Assembly (NCBI RefSeq): GCF_001750105.1
Contig: NZ_CP014143.1
Span: forward strand, 3,193,501-3,257,500
Direction: 5' to 3'
DNA: 64,000 nucleotides
From: Microbulbifer aggregans
GTDB taxonomy: Bacteria; Pseudomonadota; Gammaproteobacteria; Pseudomonadales; Cellvibrionaceae
Below the pieces are notes generated by a model. The model was given only the letters and a program-made list of their open reading frames with translations. It made no database searches and had not been told where the DNA came from. The position numbers were made by a program, and so were the translations under genes. Shown piece by piece: positions 8,358 to 16,965 of the stretch. The stretch's first letter is position 1; each line of letters starts with the position of its first letter.

Positions 8358-8387
8358 GAATATATTATTCCTACCGGCAAGAGGCAA
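8358..8387 (-). promoter_or_regulatory. Promoter with overlapping GAATA-N3-TATTC operator (perfect copy)
   Basis: The operator GAATATATTATTC occupies 8358-8370. The -10 TATATT (complement of 8359-8364) lies inside it and the -35 TTGCCT is the complement of 8382-8387. Overlap with the -10 predicts repression by whatever binds the palindrome, proposed here to be an RpiR family protein. Confidence 0.5.
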
Positions 8388-8454
8388 CCCCCTTCAACAC
8401 AATCCAAACAGTTGCGTGGTTTTTTACGCCATTCAAGCTCAACCAAGGGAAAGA

Positions 8455-9330
8455 TCAGTTGGTGCGCGGTCGTCGCGGCTGCCCCTGCTGCCGGAATACC
8501 GCTACCGCATCACGGCTGCGCTCAAACAGGTCCTTGGCCTTTTCATCCCGCTGGGACATCAACAGAAATAAAAGATCAGTGACCATAAGCTGTGCGGTGC
8601 GGGCGAGAATGGAAGAGCTGCGCGTGCCCGCCTCGTCGGCGACACAGAACAGGTTGATGCCCGCAACGTCAACCAGTGGATTGCGGGAAAAGCTGGTCAA
8701 AGAAATCACCGCCGCCCCCTGAGCGAGGCCCGCTTCGGCAACACGAATGACCTCCTGGGTCTGGCCGGATTCGGAGATCGCAAAAATCACATCCCCCTCG
8801 CCCAGAGTGGCTGCATTGGCCATCTGTACATGCGTATCACTTTCTACCAGCACCGACTTGCCCAGCTTCATCAACTTGAAAGCCAGATCCTTTGCCACCA
8901 GGGAGGAGGCACCTACGCCGGCCATCAGGATTCGCCCGGAGCCGGCGAGCAAAGCCACTGCGGCAAGCAGCTGGGATTCCGGATTGACTGCCAGCGTCTC
9001 GTTCAGTGACACCGTTTTACGGGCGATCAATTTCTGCGCAACGGTGGTGACGTTGTCACCGATGGCAATATCACCGTGAATCGCCTTGGGCAGCAGTGAG
9101 GTTCGCGCCAGGGATTCGGTGAGAGACAGCTTGAGGTCGGAATAGCCCTTGTAGCCCAGTTTCTGGCTGAACTTGACCACACTCGACTGGGAAACTCCGA
9201 TACGTTCCGCCAGTGCCTTGGAAGACTTACCCCGAACCTCCTCCACATTCTCCAGAAGAAAATCCGCAATACGTCGCTCGTGATTGGACATCGAATCGCG
9301 CATCGCGCGGATTTTTGCGATAGAACCCAT
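8455..9330 (-). CDS. RpiR/MurR-type transcriptional regulator (paralogue 1)
   Basis: From ATG 9330 (complement of 9328-9330), 291 residues: an N-terminal RpiR helix-turn-helix (ALAERIGVSQSSVVKFSQKLGYKGYSDLKLSL, about 40-75) followed by a SIS sugar-phosphate-binding domain (AVALLAGSGRILMAGVGASSLVAKDLAFKL and FAISESGQTQEVIRVAEAGLAQGAAVISLTS). The open frame extends 34 codons upstream without homology. It is divergent from the symporter-kinase-murQ operon, the same arrangement as murR beside murQ in Escherichia coli. It is therefore proposed to sense MurNAc-6-P or a related sugar phosphate and control that operon. Confidence 0.85.
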   Translation of the reverse strand: MGSIAKIRAMRDSMSNHERRIADFLLENVEEVRGKSSKALAERIGVSQSSVVKFSQKLGYKGYSDLKLSLTESLARTSLLPKAIHGDIAIGDNVTTVAQKLIARKTVSLNETLAVNPESQLLAAVALLAGSGRILMAGVGASSLVAKDLAFKLMKLGKSVLVESDTHVQMANAATLGEGDVIFAISESGQTQEVIRVAEAGLAQGAAVISLTSFSRNPLVDVAGINLFCVADEAGTRSSSILARTAQLMVTDLLFLLMSQRDEKAKDLFERSRDAVAVFRQQGQPRRPRTN

Positions 9331-9396
9331 AGCTTTCACTCTGCCGGGAGCGCCCGGGTCCCCGCCCAGTTCACTCTTCAGTGGAAAAGAGGAGCA

Positions 9397-9415
9397 CAAT
9401 CGGCGCTGCCGATGG
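9397..9415. promoter_or_regulatory. LysR-type T-N11-A palindrome (13 of 14 consensus positions)
   Basis: CAATCGGCGCTGCCGATGG fits CCATCGG-N5-CCGATGG with one mismatch. It is 67 bases upstream of rpiR paralogue 1 and about 113 bases upstream of the sodium symporter. Related sites occur at 49197, 49451, 51977 and 53700. Confidence 0.55.
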
Positions 9416-9436
9416 AAAATACTTTGCCCCACCCAA

Positions 9437-9476
9437 GAATAAATGATACCAATATAAGGAATTATTAGGAATAATT
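9437..9476. promoter_or_regulatory. AT-rich palindromic region in the rpiR/symporter divergent promoter
   Basis: GAATAAATGATAC (9437-9449) matches GAATA-N3-TATTC at 8 of 10 positions. A perfect inverted repeat AATTATT-AGG-AATAATT spans 9460-9476. Position between divergent genes suggests an operator for the RpiR protein, but the exact boundaries are uncertain. Confidence 0.4.
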
Positions 9477-9527
9477 AAGCATTGGCGCTTATCGAGCGCA
9501 CGAAAGAATAACAACGGGTGAGCATTG

Positions 9528-11102
9528 ATGGAATTGCAGTTCACTGGACTCGACTGGGCAATTTTTGCACTCTATGGAGCCGTGCTTGTCGGCAGCGGCT
9601 GGTACTTCAGCCGGAGCCGCTCCGCGGACAGCCGCGACTACTTCCTGGCCCACAACAGCATGCCCATGTGGATGGTGGCGATCTCTACACTGGCCACCAC
9701 ACAATCCGCCGCCACCTTCCTCGGCGGTCCCGACCTGGGCTATCGCGGTGACCTGACGTACCTGTTCACCAATCTGGGCGCCATTCTGGCGGCATTCATC
9801 GTCGCCCGACACCTGATTCCGCGGTTCTACGAGCAACGGGTCACCACGGTTTACGAGTTACTGCAGAGCCGTTTCGGTGAGGGGGCAAAGCTTAAAGCCG
9901 GAGCCATGTATCTCCTTGGCCGGGTATTTGCCAGCGGCGCTCGCCTCTACATGGCGGCAATCGCCGTCTCCATGATCCTGTTCAATGATATTGATGCCGA
10001 TCACGTCGTTCTGGCTGTACTCCTGTTAACCGCAGCCGGCCTGCTGCAGACCTTTATCGGTGGCGTCCGCTCGGTGATTCAGAGCGATGTCATGCAATGC
10101 GTGGTCTACGTGAGTGCCGCCATTGCAGTGGTGGGTGTTCTGCTATGGCAGATCCCCGCTGACCTGCCGGCAATCGTCTCCGCACTGCAGAATCCTGTCG
10201 ATGGCAGCGGCTCGAAGCTGGCGCTGGTGGATACAAGCTGGAACCTGCAAGACCCTTTCAATCTCTGGGCCACATTTACTGGCTTCGTGCTGCTGAATAT
10301 TGCCGCCTTTGGCCTCGATCAGGATGTTACCCAACGCCTTCTCACCTGCAAGACGCCCCGCGATGGTGCCCGTGCCATGCTCCTGTCCGTAGTGATGGTC
10401 GCTCCGGTAATGGCTGTGTTTATGGGGATCGGCCTGCTGCTCTATGTTTTTTACCAAGTTCCCGAACTGATGGGTGGCACTTCCGTTTCCTCACCGACCG
10501 GTGGCGACATCACTGTGTTTATGCACTACGTCCTCAACGAAATGCCGGCAGGCCTGCGCGGACTGGTGACTATCGGCGTGATCGCCGCGGCACTATCGAC
10601 CCTGAACTCCAGCCTGAACTCCATGGCCAGCGTCCTTACCGAAGACCTGTATCGCAACTGGCTGGAAAGGCGCGGAGTCGACAAGCCCGCCCACCATTTC
10701 GTAATCGCCGGGCGCAGCGCGATGGCGCTGATCGGCGCGGCCCTGAGTGGCATGGCGATCCTGTGCTTCTACTGGCAGCAGATCAGCGATCTGCCGCTCA
10801 TCACTTTCGCTCTCTCGGTGATGGTTTTTGCCTACTCCGGGCTTCTGGGTGTGTTCTTCACCGTGCTGTTTACCAACCGCGGCAGTGGCTTGAGTGTAAC
10901 CATGGCGCTGATCGGTGGCTTTGTCGTCACCCTGCTGTTGCAGCCCTGGATGATAACTATGCTGACCGGCAACGAGGAGCCGCTCACGCTAGCGTTCCCC
11001 TGGCAGCTCTGCCTGGGTACAGCCATTGCCTTTTCCATCTGCTGTCTCGGCAAGCCGGCTGAGCAGGCTGACGTCGAGGCCTCTGAGGAAGCTCGCGCAT
11101 GA
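9528..11102 (+). CDS. Sodium:solute symporter, probable MurNAc/amino-sugar transporter
   Basis: 525-residue ORF (524 from ATG 9528, GGTGAG upstream) with about 13-14 membrane segments. Sodium:solute symporter features include the opening ALYGAVLVGSGWYFSRS, AISTLATTQSAATFLGGPDLGYRGDLTYL, and DVTQRLLTCKTPRDGARAM. The substrate is inferred only from the operon: the next two genes are a BadF-type sugar kinase and MurQ, and the gene is divergent from a MurR-like regulator. It would replace the MurP phosphotransferase permease of Escherichia coli and Bacillus subtilis, explaining why a separate kinase is needed. Its 3' end overlaps the kinase start by four bases. Confidence 0.85.
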   Translation: MELQFTGLDWAIFALYGAVLVGSGWYFSRSRSADSRDYFLAHNSMPMWMVAISTLATTQSAATFLGGPDLGYRGDLTYLFTNLGAILAAFIVARHLIPRFYEQRVTTVYELLQSRFGEGAKLKAGAMYLLGRVFASGARLYMAAIAVSMILFNDIDADHVVLAVLLLTAAGLLQTFIGGVRSVIQSDVMQCVVYVSAAIAVVGVLLWQIPADLPAIVSALQNPVDGSGSKLALVDTSWNLQDPFNLWATFTGFVLLNIAAFGLDQDVTQRLLTCKTPRDGARAMLLSVVMVAPVMAVFMGIGLLLYVFYQVPELMGGTSVSSPTGGDITVFMHYVLNEMPAGLRGLVTIGVIAAALSTLNSSLNSMASVLTEDLYRNWLERRGVDKPAHHFVIAGRSAMALIGAALSGMAILCFYWQQISDLPLITFALSVMVFAYSGLLGVFFTVLFTNRGSGLSVTMALIGGFVVTLLLQPWMITMLTGNEEPLTLAFPWQLCLGTAIAFSICCLGKPAEQADVEASEEARA

Positions 11103-11983
11103 GCCAGTGCTTTCTCGGCATCGATGGCGGTGGCACCAAAACCCTCGGCCGTATCGGTGGACCCGGCGTTGAGCCCCTGGAACTGCGGGCCGGCCCCAGC
11201 TCCCTCACCCAGGACATCGAGGGTGCGATCGGCAATGTCATGGGGCTTTGCCGCGACCTGCTGATGCGCAGCGGCATACAGTCAGCGGAAACACACCTGG
11301 TCTGCGGGGTTGCCGGAGCCGGTAATCCGTCCGCCGCAGCAAAACTCACCGCGCGACTGGAATCCCTAGGATTTGCCAGTGTGACGGTGACCTCTGACGC
11401 ACGGACATCCCTCATTGGGGCTGGCGCAGGTAGCCCGCTCGTCATGGCTGCTATCGGCACCGGATCTGTGGTGATGCGCCTCGCCAGTGACGGCGACATT
11501 CGCCAGTTCGGCGGTTGGGGCCTCGCGGTGGGAGACGAAGGGAGCGGCGCCGCCATCGGCAAAAGTGCCGTGCGCGCCCTACTCTGGGAACTGGATATCT
11601 ATGGCGGCCCACGGACTCCGCTTTGTCAGCAAATCATGGCGGAGGTAGGCCAGCATCGCGGCCCAATTCTGAGCTGGCTGCAGAGCGCTGGCTCGCGGGA
11701 ATACGGCGGACTGGCACCGGTGGTTTTTTCCCACTTGCCCGCCTGTGATCTGGCTCGGGAAATCGTCACCAACACGACCGCCGAAGTGGAAAGACTGATC
11801 CGTGCAGCTTCCGCCGCGGAGGCACTGCCGCTGGCGCTGTTGGGCGGACTCGCCGACAAACTGGTGCCCTATCTGTCCCCGGACCTGCAGGAACGGCTGA
11901 TCCCGCCACTCGGTACTGCATTGGATGGCGCCTGCATTCTGGCCAGAAACGACAGCAGGGTCGCGACTGTACCCTACTCTTAG
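11099..11983 (+). CDS. BadF/BadG-type ATPase, probable MurNAc/GlcNAc kinase (MurK-like)
   Basis: 294 residues with the ASKHA fold: phosphate-binding DGGGTKT near residue 10, a second loop IGTGSVV, and GGWGLAVGDEGSGAAIGKSAVRALL typical of N-acetylhexosamine kinases in the BadF/BadG/BcrA/BcrD family. Clostridium acetobutylicum MurK belongs to this family and phosphorylates both MurNAc and GlcNAc. Position between a sugar symporter (ATGA overlap) and murQ supports phosphorylation of imported MurNAc at O6 in the cytosol. AnmK, the usual anhydro-MurNAc kinase, is a different family, so the substrate is likely non-anhydro sugar. Confidence 0.85.
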   Translation: MSQCFLGIDGGGTKTLGRIGGPGVEPLELRAGPSSLTQDIEGAIGNVMGLCRDLLMRSGIQSAETHLVCGVAGAGNPSAAAKLTARLESLGFASVTVTSDARTSLIGAGAGSPLVMAAIGTGSVVMRLASDGDIRQFGGWGLAVGDEGSGAAIGKSAVRALLWELDIYGGPRTPLCQQIMAEVGQHRGPILSWLQSAGSREYGGLAPVVFSHLPACDLAREIVTNTTAEVERLIRAASAAEALPLALLGGLADKLVPYLSPDLQERLIPPLGTALDGACILARNDSRVATVPYS

Positions 11984-12050
11984 CCAAACAGTCTCAAAAG
12001 GAAGGATCCTGGAGCCCGAATTTCCAGGAAATTGTGGCAATCAGGCGAAT

Positions 12051-12078
12051 TTGGGTTTCCTCCTGCCGGCGTTATAAC
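12051..12078 (+). promoter_or_regulatory. Possible internal promoter upstream of murQ
   Basis: TTGGGT (12051-12056), 16-base spacer, TATAAC (12073-12078). It lies in a 134-base gap after the kinase that also contains complementary segments (GGGTTT with AAACCC, CCTG with CAGG), so part of the signal could instead be RNA structure. Confidence 0.3.
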
Positions 12079-12117
12079 AGGCGTAAACCCGCTCTCGCCA
12101 AATTCTGGAATTAGACA

Positions 12118-13065
12118 ATGAGCCAAGACCTGATTCAGGAGCTGAGCCGCCTCACCAGCGAGGCGCGCAACCCAGACACACAGGACATCGACCTGCTACC
12201 CACCGAGGCCATCCTGGAAAAAATCAATACCGCGGATCGAGAGGTTCCCGTGGCTGTGCACCGCGTTCTGCCCCAGGTGGCCGAGGCGGTTGAGAAGATT
12301 GTCGACGCGTTCAAGAACGGTGGGCGACTCATCTACATGGGCGCAGGAACCAGTGGACGCCTGGGCATCCTGGACGCGGTCGAGTGCCCGCCTACCTACG
12401 GCGTCACCGAAGACATGGTGGTCGCCCTGATCGCCGGTGGTGAGGACGCTGTCTACCGGGCCCAGGAAGGCGCGGAGGATAACCCGGATCTCGGTCGTGC
12501 CGACCTGGAAAAGATCAACCTGACCGAGCGCGATGTCGTCGTGGGAATCGCAGCCAGTGGCCGGACACCCTATGTGATCGGCGGTCTGCAATATGCGCGA
12601 GCACTCGGCTGTACCACGGTAGCCCTGTCCTGTAACCGCGCAGCGGCAATCGCCGATGAGGCAGACATCGCCATACTGCCGGAAGTGGGTCCGGAGATTC
12701 TCACCGGCTCCACCCGCATGAAGGCCGGTACAGCCCAAAAGCTGGTGCTCAATATGCTGACAACCGCCAGCATGATCCGGCTCGGCAAGAGCTTCTACAA
12801 TCTGATGGTGGACGTTAAGGCCACCAATGCAAAACTGATCGGGCGCACCCGCCGCATCGTGATGGAGGCCACCGGTGTCAGTTTTGAAGAGGCGGATCGG
12901 GTTCTGGGCCAATGCGACCACAACGCCAAGCTCGCCATTATGGTGATCTTGAGTGGACTGGATCGGGCCGGCGCAGAACAGGCACTGGAAGAATCGAATG
13001 GTTTCTTGAGACTGGCGTTACAGCAGGTAAAGCCAGAAAGGCAAGCTGAGGAAGTGCTTGCCTGA
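12118..13065 (+). CDS. murQ: N-acetylmuramic acid 6-phosphate etherase
   Basis: 315 residues. The SIS domain carries the MurQ signature [21 protein letters not shown] at about 78-98, followed by [28 protein letters not shown] and [21 protein letters not shown]. MurQ cleaves the lactyl ether of MurNAc-6-P in the cytosol, giving GlcNAc-6-P and D-lactate. Length is close to that of characterised MurQ proteins. It ends the symporter-kinase-murQ unit and converges on glcF, whose complex can oxidise the D-lactate MurQ releases. Confidence 0.97.
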   Translation: MSQDLIQELSRLTSEARNPDTQDIDLLPTEAILEKINTADREVPVAVHRVLPQVAEAVEKIVDAFKNGGRLIYMGAGTSGRLGILDAVECPPTYGVTEDMVVALIAGGEDAVYRAQEGAEDNPDLGRADLEKINLTERDVVVGIAASGRTPYVIGGLQYARALGCTTVALSCNRAAAIADEADIAILPEVGPEILTGSTRMKAGTAQKLVLNMLTTASMIRLGKSFYNLMVDVKATNAKLIGRTRRIVMEATGVSFEEADRVLGQCDHNAKLAIMVILSGLDRAGAEQALEESNGFLRLALQQVKPERQAEEVLA

Positions 13066-13083
13066 CCGGGAAGGGAATCCAGC

Positions 13084-13105
13084 CAGCGGGGGGCCACCCC
13101 CGCTG
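13084..13105. terminator. GC-rich hairpin between convergent murQ and glcF
   Basis: A nine-base-pair stem CAGCGGGGG/CCCCCGCTG with loop GCCA. It lacks a clean T run on either strand, so it may pause or stabilise ends more than act as a full intrinsic terminator. Confidence 0.4.
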
Positions 13106-13193
13106 TTATCAGAGCCTTCTCCGTGTACGAAACACCCACCGTATAAACCCCGCAGCCCAGGCGAGCCTGAAACTTTTCTGTTGGAGCTAACTG

Positions 13194-14483
13194 TCAGGCG
13201 TTCCTCTCCGATAAAGCTGCGTTCTCCAGCACGTCCGCAACAATTTCCAGCCAGTGGCGCACCGGAGTCTCGGTACCACCCTGCAAGTGCAGCTGGCAGC
13301 CAATATTGGCCGTGAGGATGGTGTCGGGATTAGAGGCCTGTAGCCGCTGCAGTTTTTCCTCACGGAGCGCCCTCGACATCGACGGCTGCAGCACCGAATA
13401 GGTGCCGGCGGAGCCGCAGCAGAGATGAGCATCCTCCACCACAGGCAATCTAAACCCGAGCTTGCCCAGCAATCGCTCCACACGTCCATTCAACCCCTGG
13501 CCATGCTGCAGGGTACAGGGGCAGTGAAATACAAACTCATTGGCAGCCACTGCATTAGTAAGCTGGAGATTTCGCTCCTCGAGCACCTCCTCCATTACCT
13601 CGACAGGATCACGGATCAGGCGCACGATCTCCTCCGCCTTGTGGCGGTAGTCCGGATCATCCGCCAGCACAGTGCCGTAATCTTTCAGGTGCACACCGCA
13701 ACCACTGGCCGTGGACACGATTGCCCGAATCGGCTCCTCGGTGAGACGTTGCCACCAGTAGTCTACCTGCGCGCGCGCCAGCGACCGCGCCTCCCCTTCC
13801 CCGCTGGTATGAAAGCTTGCCGCGCCGCAACAGTTCGCCGCAGCGGACTCCTCCACCGGGACTTCCAGAGCCGTCAGGATTCTTATAAAGGCGACATCGG
13901 TTTCCGGTCGCAGGGTCGGCTGTACACACCCCTTGACCAGCAATACCTTGCCAGCATCGGAATCACTCGCGTTGGTAGCAACCCCGGATTTGATCTCGGG
14001 TGACTTTTTCTGCGCGGTGCGCGGAGGGAAATAGACACGGCGCAACACCGCCGGCAACAGCGGCGCGAAGGGACGCCCTATTGCCATCAAGGCGGGAAAG
14101 AGAGCCGGGGTCACCATCAATTTACGCAGCAGAAAACGCAGGCTTTTCTGTGCCGCACCGCGGGGAGCGAGCCGCTCACTGGTAGCACGGCCCACTGCAA
14201 CCAGCTTGTGATACTCCACACCGGATGGGCAGGTGGTCTCGCAACTGAGGCAGGTCAGGCATCGATCCAGATGGGTGCGGGTCACCTGCGTGGCCTCACC
14301 GGTCTCGAGCATTTCCTTGATCAGGTAAATCCGCCCGCGCGGACTGTCGAGCTCGTTGCCAGCCTGCAAGTAGGTTGGACAAGTTGCGGTGCAGAAGCCG
14401 CAGTGAACACAGGCATTCAGCACCTGCTCGGCCCGCTTCGCCTCGCCGGGGTGCAGTAAGCCTTCGATGATCCTGACCTGCAT
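13194..14483 (-). CDS. glcF: Glycolate/D-lactate oxidase iron-sulfur subunit
   Basis: 429 residues with two 4Fe-4S motifs near the N-terminus (CVHCGFCTATCP and CLTCLSCETTCP) and two cysteine-rich CCG motifs further on (ANCCGAASF and HLCCGSAGTYS). GlcF passes electrons from the FAD subunits towards the quinone pool. Its start overlaps the glcE stop (TGATG). It is the last gene of a ten-gene minus-strand run from 26.2 kb. Neighbourhood with murQ suggests that D-lactate is the substrate here, not glycolate (inference). Confidence 0.95.
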   Translation of the reverse strand: MQVRIIEGLLHPGEAKRAEQVLNACVHCGFCTATCPTYLQAGNELDSPRGRIYLIKEMLETGEATQVTRTHLDRCLTCLSCETTCPSGVEYHKLVAVGRATSERLAPRGAAQKSLRFLLRKLMVTPALFPALMAIGRPFAPLLPAVLRRVYFPPRTAQKKSPEIKSGVATNASDSDAGKVLLVKGCVQPTLRPETDVAFIRILTALEVPVEESAAANCCGAASFHTSGEGEARSLARAQVDYWWQRLTEEPIRAIVSTASGCGVHLKDYGTVLADDPDYRHKAEEIVRLIRDPVEVMEEVLEERNLQLTNAVAANEFVFHCPCTLQHGQGLNGRVERLLGKLGFRLPVVEDAHLCCGSAGTYSVLQPSMSRALREEKLQRLQASNPDTILTANIGCQLHLQGGTETPVRHWLEIVADVLENAALSERNA

Positions 14484-15544
14484 CAGTGCTCTCCCCCGGA
14501 TTCGAAGTGACTACTGAAAAGAACCGGGTTGAAAACACCCTTCGGATCGAACGCATCTTTGATGCGTCGGTGCCACTGCGGCGCGCTGACAACCGGCGTT
14601 ACCGCATCGCCGCGCAAAACCCGAAGGAAACCGCCTTCCGCCAGCGCCCGCTGTTGTAATTCCTCGTGGTCGCCGCCTTTTACCCAGATCCGGGCACCCT
14701 CCCAGTCCGTCAAGATGTCGCCCTGGGGAATTTCAACCTGCGTTCGCGGCGGCAGTAACAGGCAGGCGAGTTGCTCTGCACAAAAAAAATCACTGCGTAG
14801 GTCGCGCAGCGCACTCCAGTCGAAATCCGAGGGCTCGCCCCCCAGAGACGCCAAGACCTCATCCAATGCCTTTGCCCGGCCACTGAACCGCAAGTGCAGG
14901 TGACCTTTGTACCAGCAGCTGCCGCTGAGCAGGGGTCGCAACTCCCTGCAGCGCGGCCACCAGTCTTGCAGTTGCGCAGGAGAGACAGCGAAAGTGCGCG
15001 TTTCGTGCCTCTCCGCCAATGGCGCGAGGCGCAGGGCAACATCAAGAATCACACCTAGAGTGCCGAGGGCACCGACCTGCAGCCGGGATAGATCATAACC
15101 GGCCACGTTCTTCATCACCTGCCCACCGAAATTCACAATTTCGCCGTGGCCATTGATCAGGCGGCAACCCAGCACCGTGTCCCGCAATGAAACACCGAGG
15201 GATCGCCCGGGGCCATCCCAACCGCAGGCAATGGCGCCGCCCAGTGTGCTCTCCGCCGTCGGTGCGGGGATCTCGGCGGCGAAACGCTGGCCGTGGCTGG
15301 CCAGCAAATGTTCCAGTTCAACGAGTCGCGTTCCTGCGCGAGCGCGGATCACCAGCTCATCCGGCTGATAGTCGATGACACCGCAGTGGTCAGCGACAGA
15401 CATGGCCTCGGGTCCCAACGGCAGGCCCATGCCGGCACGGCTGCCACTGCCCACTATTTCCAGCGGCCTGCGCTCAGCCTGAGCCTCTTGCACCTGCGCC
15501 TGAAGGTGGGCACTGCGATCGTGCGCTCCACAAACGTCACTCAT
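14483..15544 (-). CDS. glcE: Glycolate/D-lactate oxidase FAD-binding subunit GlcE
   Basis: 353 residues, a short FAD_binding_4 protein. Visible features are PLEIVGSGSRAGMG, PTAESTLGGAIACGWDGPGRSLG and GGQVMKNVAGYDLSRLQVGALGTLGVI, the last typical of GlcE. The C-terminus IKDAFDPKGVFNP is also conserved. It overlaps glcD by eight bases and glcF by one, so the three subunits are translationally coupled. Works with GlcD and GlcF as a membrane-associated 2-hydroxyacid dehydrogenase. Confidence 0.94.
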   Translation of the reverse strand: MSDVCGAHDRSAHLQAQVQEAQAERRPLEIVGSGSRAGMGLPLGPEAMSVADHCGVIDYQPDELVIRARAGTRLVELEHLLASHGQRFAAEIPAPTAESTLGGAIACGWDGPGRSLGVSLRDTVLGCRLINGHGEIVNFGGQVMKNVAGYDLSRLQVGALGTLGVILDVALRLAPLAERHETRTFAVSPAQLQDWWPRCRELRPLLSGSCWYKGHLHLRFSGRAKALDEVLASLGGEPSDFDWSALRDLRSDFFCAEQLACLLLPPRTQVEIPQGDILTDWEGARIWVKGGDHEELQQRALAEGGFLRVLRGDAVTPVVSAPQWHRRIKDAFDPKGVFNPVLFSSHFESGGEH

Positions 15545-16961
15545 GAGAACGCCTCAACGCGCGGTATTCCTGGCAGCGGGCCAGCTCGGGGATCTGCTTA
15601 TCCGGATTCAGCAGGCCGAGAGAATCCAGTGCTTCCTTGATGGCCATGAACTGTGCGATCTCCGCATCAGTAAACTGCACTGCCATCTGATTGATTTTTT
15701 CCAGCCCGACACCGTGCTCTCCGGTGATACTGCCACCGACGGCAATACAGTACTCAAGAATATCCGCCGCCAGCTGCTCAACCCTATCCAGGGCGTCAGG
15801 CTCACTGCCGTCAAACATGATGATGGGATGCAGGTTACCGTCGCCGGCGTGGAAGACATTCGCCACCTGCAGGTCGTAGTTCACGGCAAAAGACTGGATG
15901 GCTTCCAGCACATCGCCAATGCGGTGACGGGGCACCGTGCCGTCGATACAGTAATAGTCAGGGGAGAGGCGGCCAATCGCAGGAAAAGCGCTTTTGCGCC
16001 CCTTCCACCAGAGTGCCCGCTGCGTCTCATCCGCGGCGAGCTGCACACGGGTGGCACCGGAACTGCCGAGCACCTCCTCCACCAGCTTGAGCTCTACGTC
16101 CACCTCGCGGGGATCACCATCCAGGTCGATAATCAGGATCGCCGCTGCATCCAGTGCATAGCCGGCATGACAGAACGCTTCAGTTGCCGAGATCGCCAGC
16201 GCATCCATCATTTCCAGTGCCGCCGGGATCACACCGGCACGGACGATGGCCGAAACTGCGTCGGATGCGGCGCGCACACAGGCGAAATCCGCCATCAGCG
16301 TCCGGGTTGTCGCGGGAAGCGGCGTCAGCTTGACGGTCACTTCCGTGATAATGCCGAGACACCCCTCAGAGCCGTGCATCAGCGCCAGCAGGTCGTAGCC
16401 CGGTTGAGCCAGGCACTGACCGCCGATGGTCAGCACCTCCCCCTCGCTGGTAACCACCCGCAGCGCCGAGACGTTCTGCACTGTGACGCCGTATTTGAGG
16501 CAGTGAACGCCGCCGGCATTTTCCGCCACATTGCCGCCAATGGAGCAGGCAATCTGGGAGGAGGGATCGGGAGCATAGTAAAGCCCCAATGGGGCCGCAG
16601 CGCGAGAGACCTGCAGGTTCACTGCCCCCGGTTCCACCCGGGCAGTCATGGCATCGCGGTCCAGTTCGAGTATCCGATTCATGGCGGCGGTAACCAGCAG
16701 CACACCGGATTCGATGGGCTTGGCACCGGCGGACAAGCCTGTCCCGGCTCCCCGGGTCACCAGGGGTACACGGTGACGGTGACAGGCAGTCGCCACAGCA
16801 ACCACGTGAGCCTCAGCCCGGGCCAGAACCACCGCCACTGGGCGACTGCAGTAAACCGGCAGAGCGTCGCACTCGAACGGCGCAATCTGCTCCCGCTCTG
16901 TCAACAGACAGTCTGCTGGCAGCTGGGAGCGGAGCTCCTTTAACAGGGCTTCTGCAGACAC
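15537..16961 (-). CDS. glcD: Glycolate/D-lactate oxidase catalytic subunit GlcD
   Basis: 474 residues starting at GTG 16961 (AAGG eight bases upstream). An FAD-binding domain (PLVTRGAGTGLSAGAKPIESGVLL; PDPSSQIACSIGGNVAENAGG) is followed by the FAD_oxidase_C domain with NVFHAGDGNLHPIIMFD and GGSITGEHGVGLEKI, the latter carrying the catalytic histidines. The complex oxidises glycolate and D-lactate to the 2-oxoacids. The start is four bases beyond the nagX-like stop, so transcription continues from the glycan-degradation genes upstream. Confidence 0.95.
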   Translation of the reverse strand: MSAEALLKELRSQLPADCLLTEREQIAPFECDALPVYCSRPVAVVLARAEAHVVAVATACHRHRVPLVTRGAGTGLSAGAKPIESGVLLVTAAMNRILELDRDAMTARVEPGAVNLQVSRAAAPLGLYYAPDPSSQIACSIGGNVAENAGGVHCLKYGVTVQNVSALRVVTSEGEVLTIGGQCLAQPGYDLLALMHGSEGCLGIITEVTVKLTPLPATTRTLMADFACVRAASDAVSAIVRAGVIPAALEMMDALAISATEAFCHAGYALDAAAILIIDLDGDPREVDVELKLVEEVLGSSGATRVQLAADETQRALWWKGRKSAFPAIGRLSPDYYCIDGTVPRHRIGDVLEAIQSFAVNYDLQVANVFHAGDGNLHPIIMFDGSEPDALDRVEQLAADILEYCIAVGGSITGEHGVGLEKINQMAVQFTDAEIAQFMAIKEALDSLGLLNPDKQIPELARCQEYRALRRSHE

Positions 16962-16965
16962 CGGA

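Noticed and set aside
13194..16961. Reading glcDEF as glycolate oxidase for photorespiration-type glycolate use
   Set aside because: No glcA, glcB or glcC is nearby; linkage to murQ and namZ makes D-lactate the better-supported context, although glycolate is not excluded.
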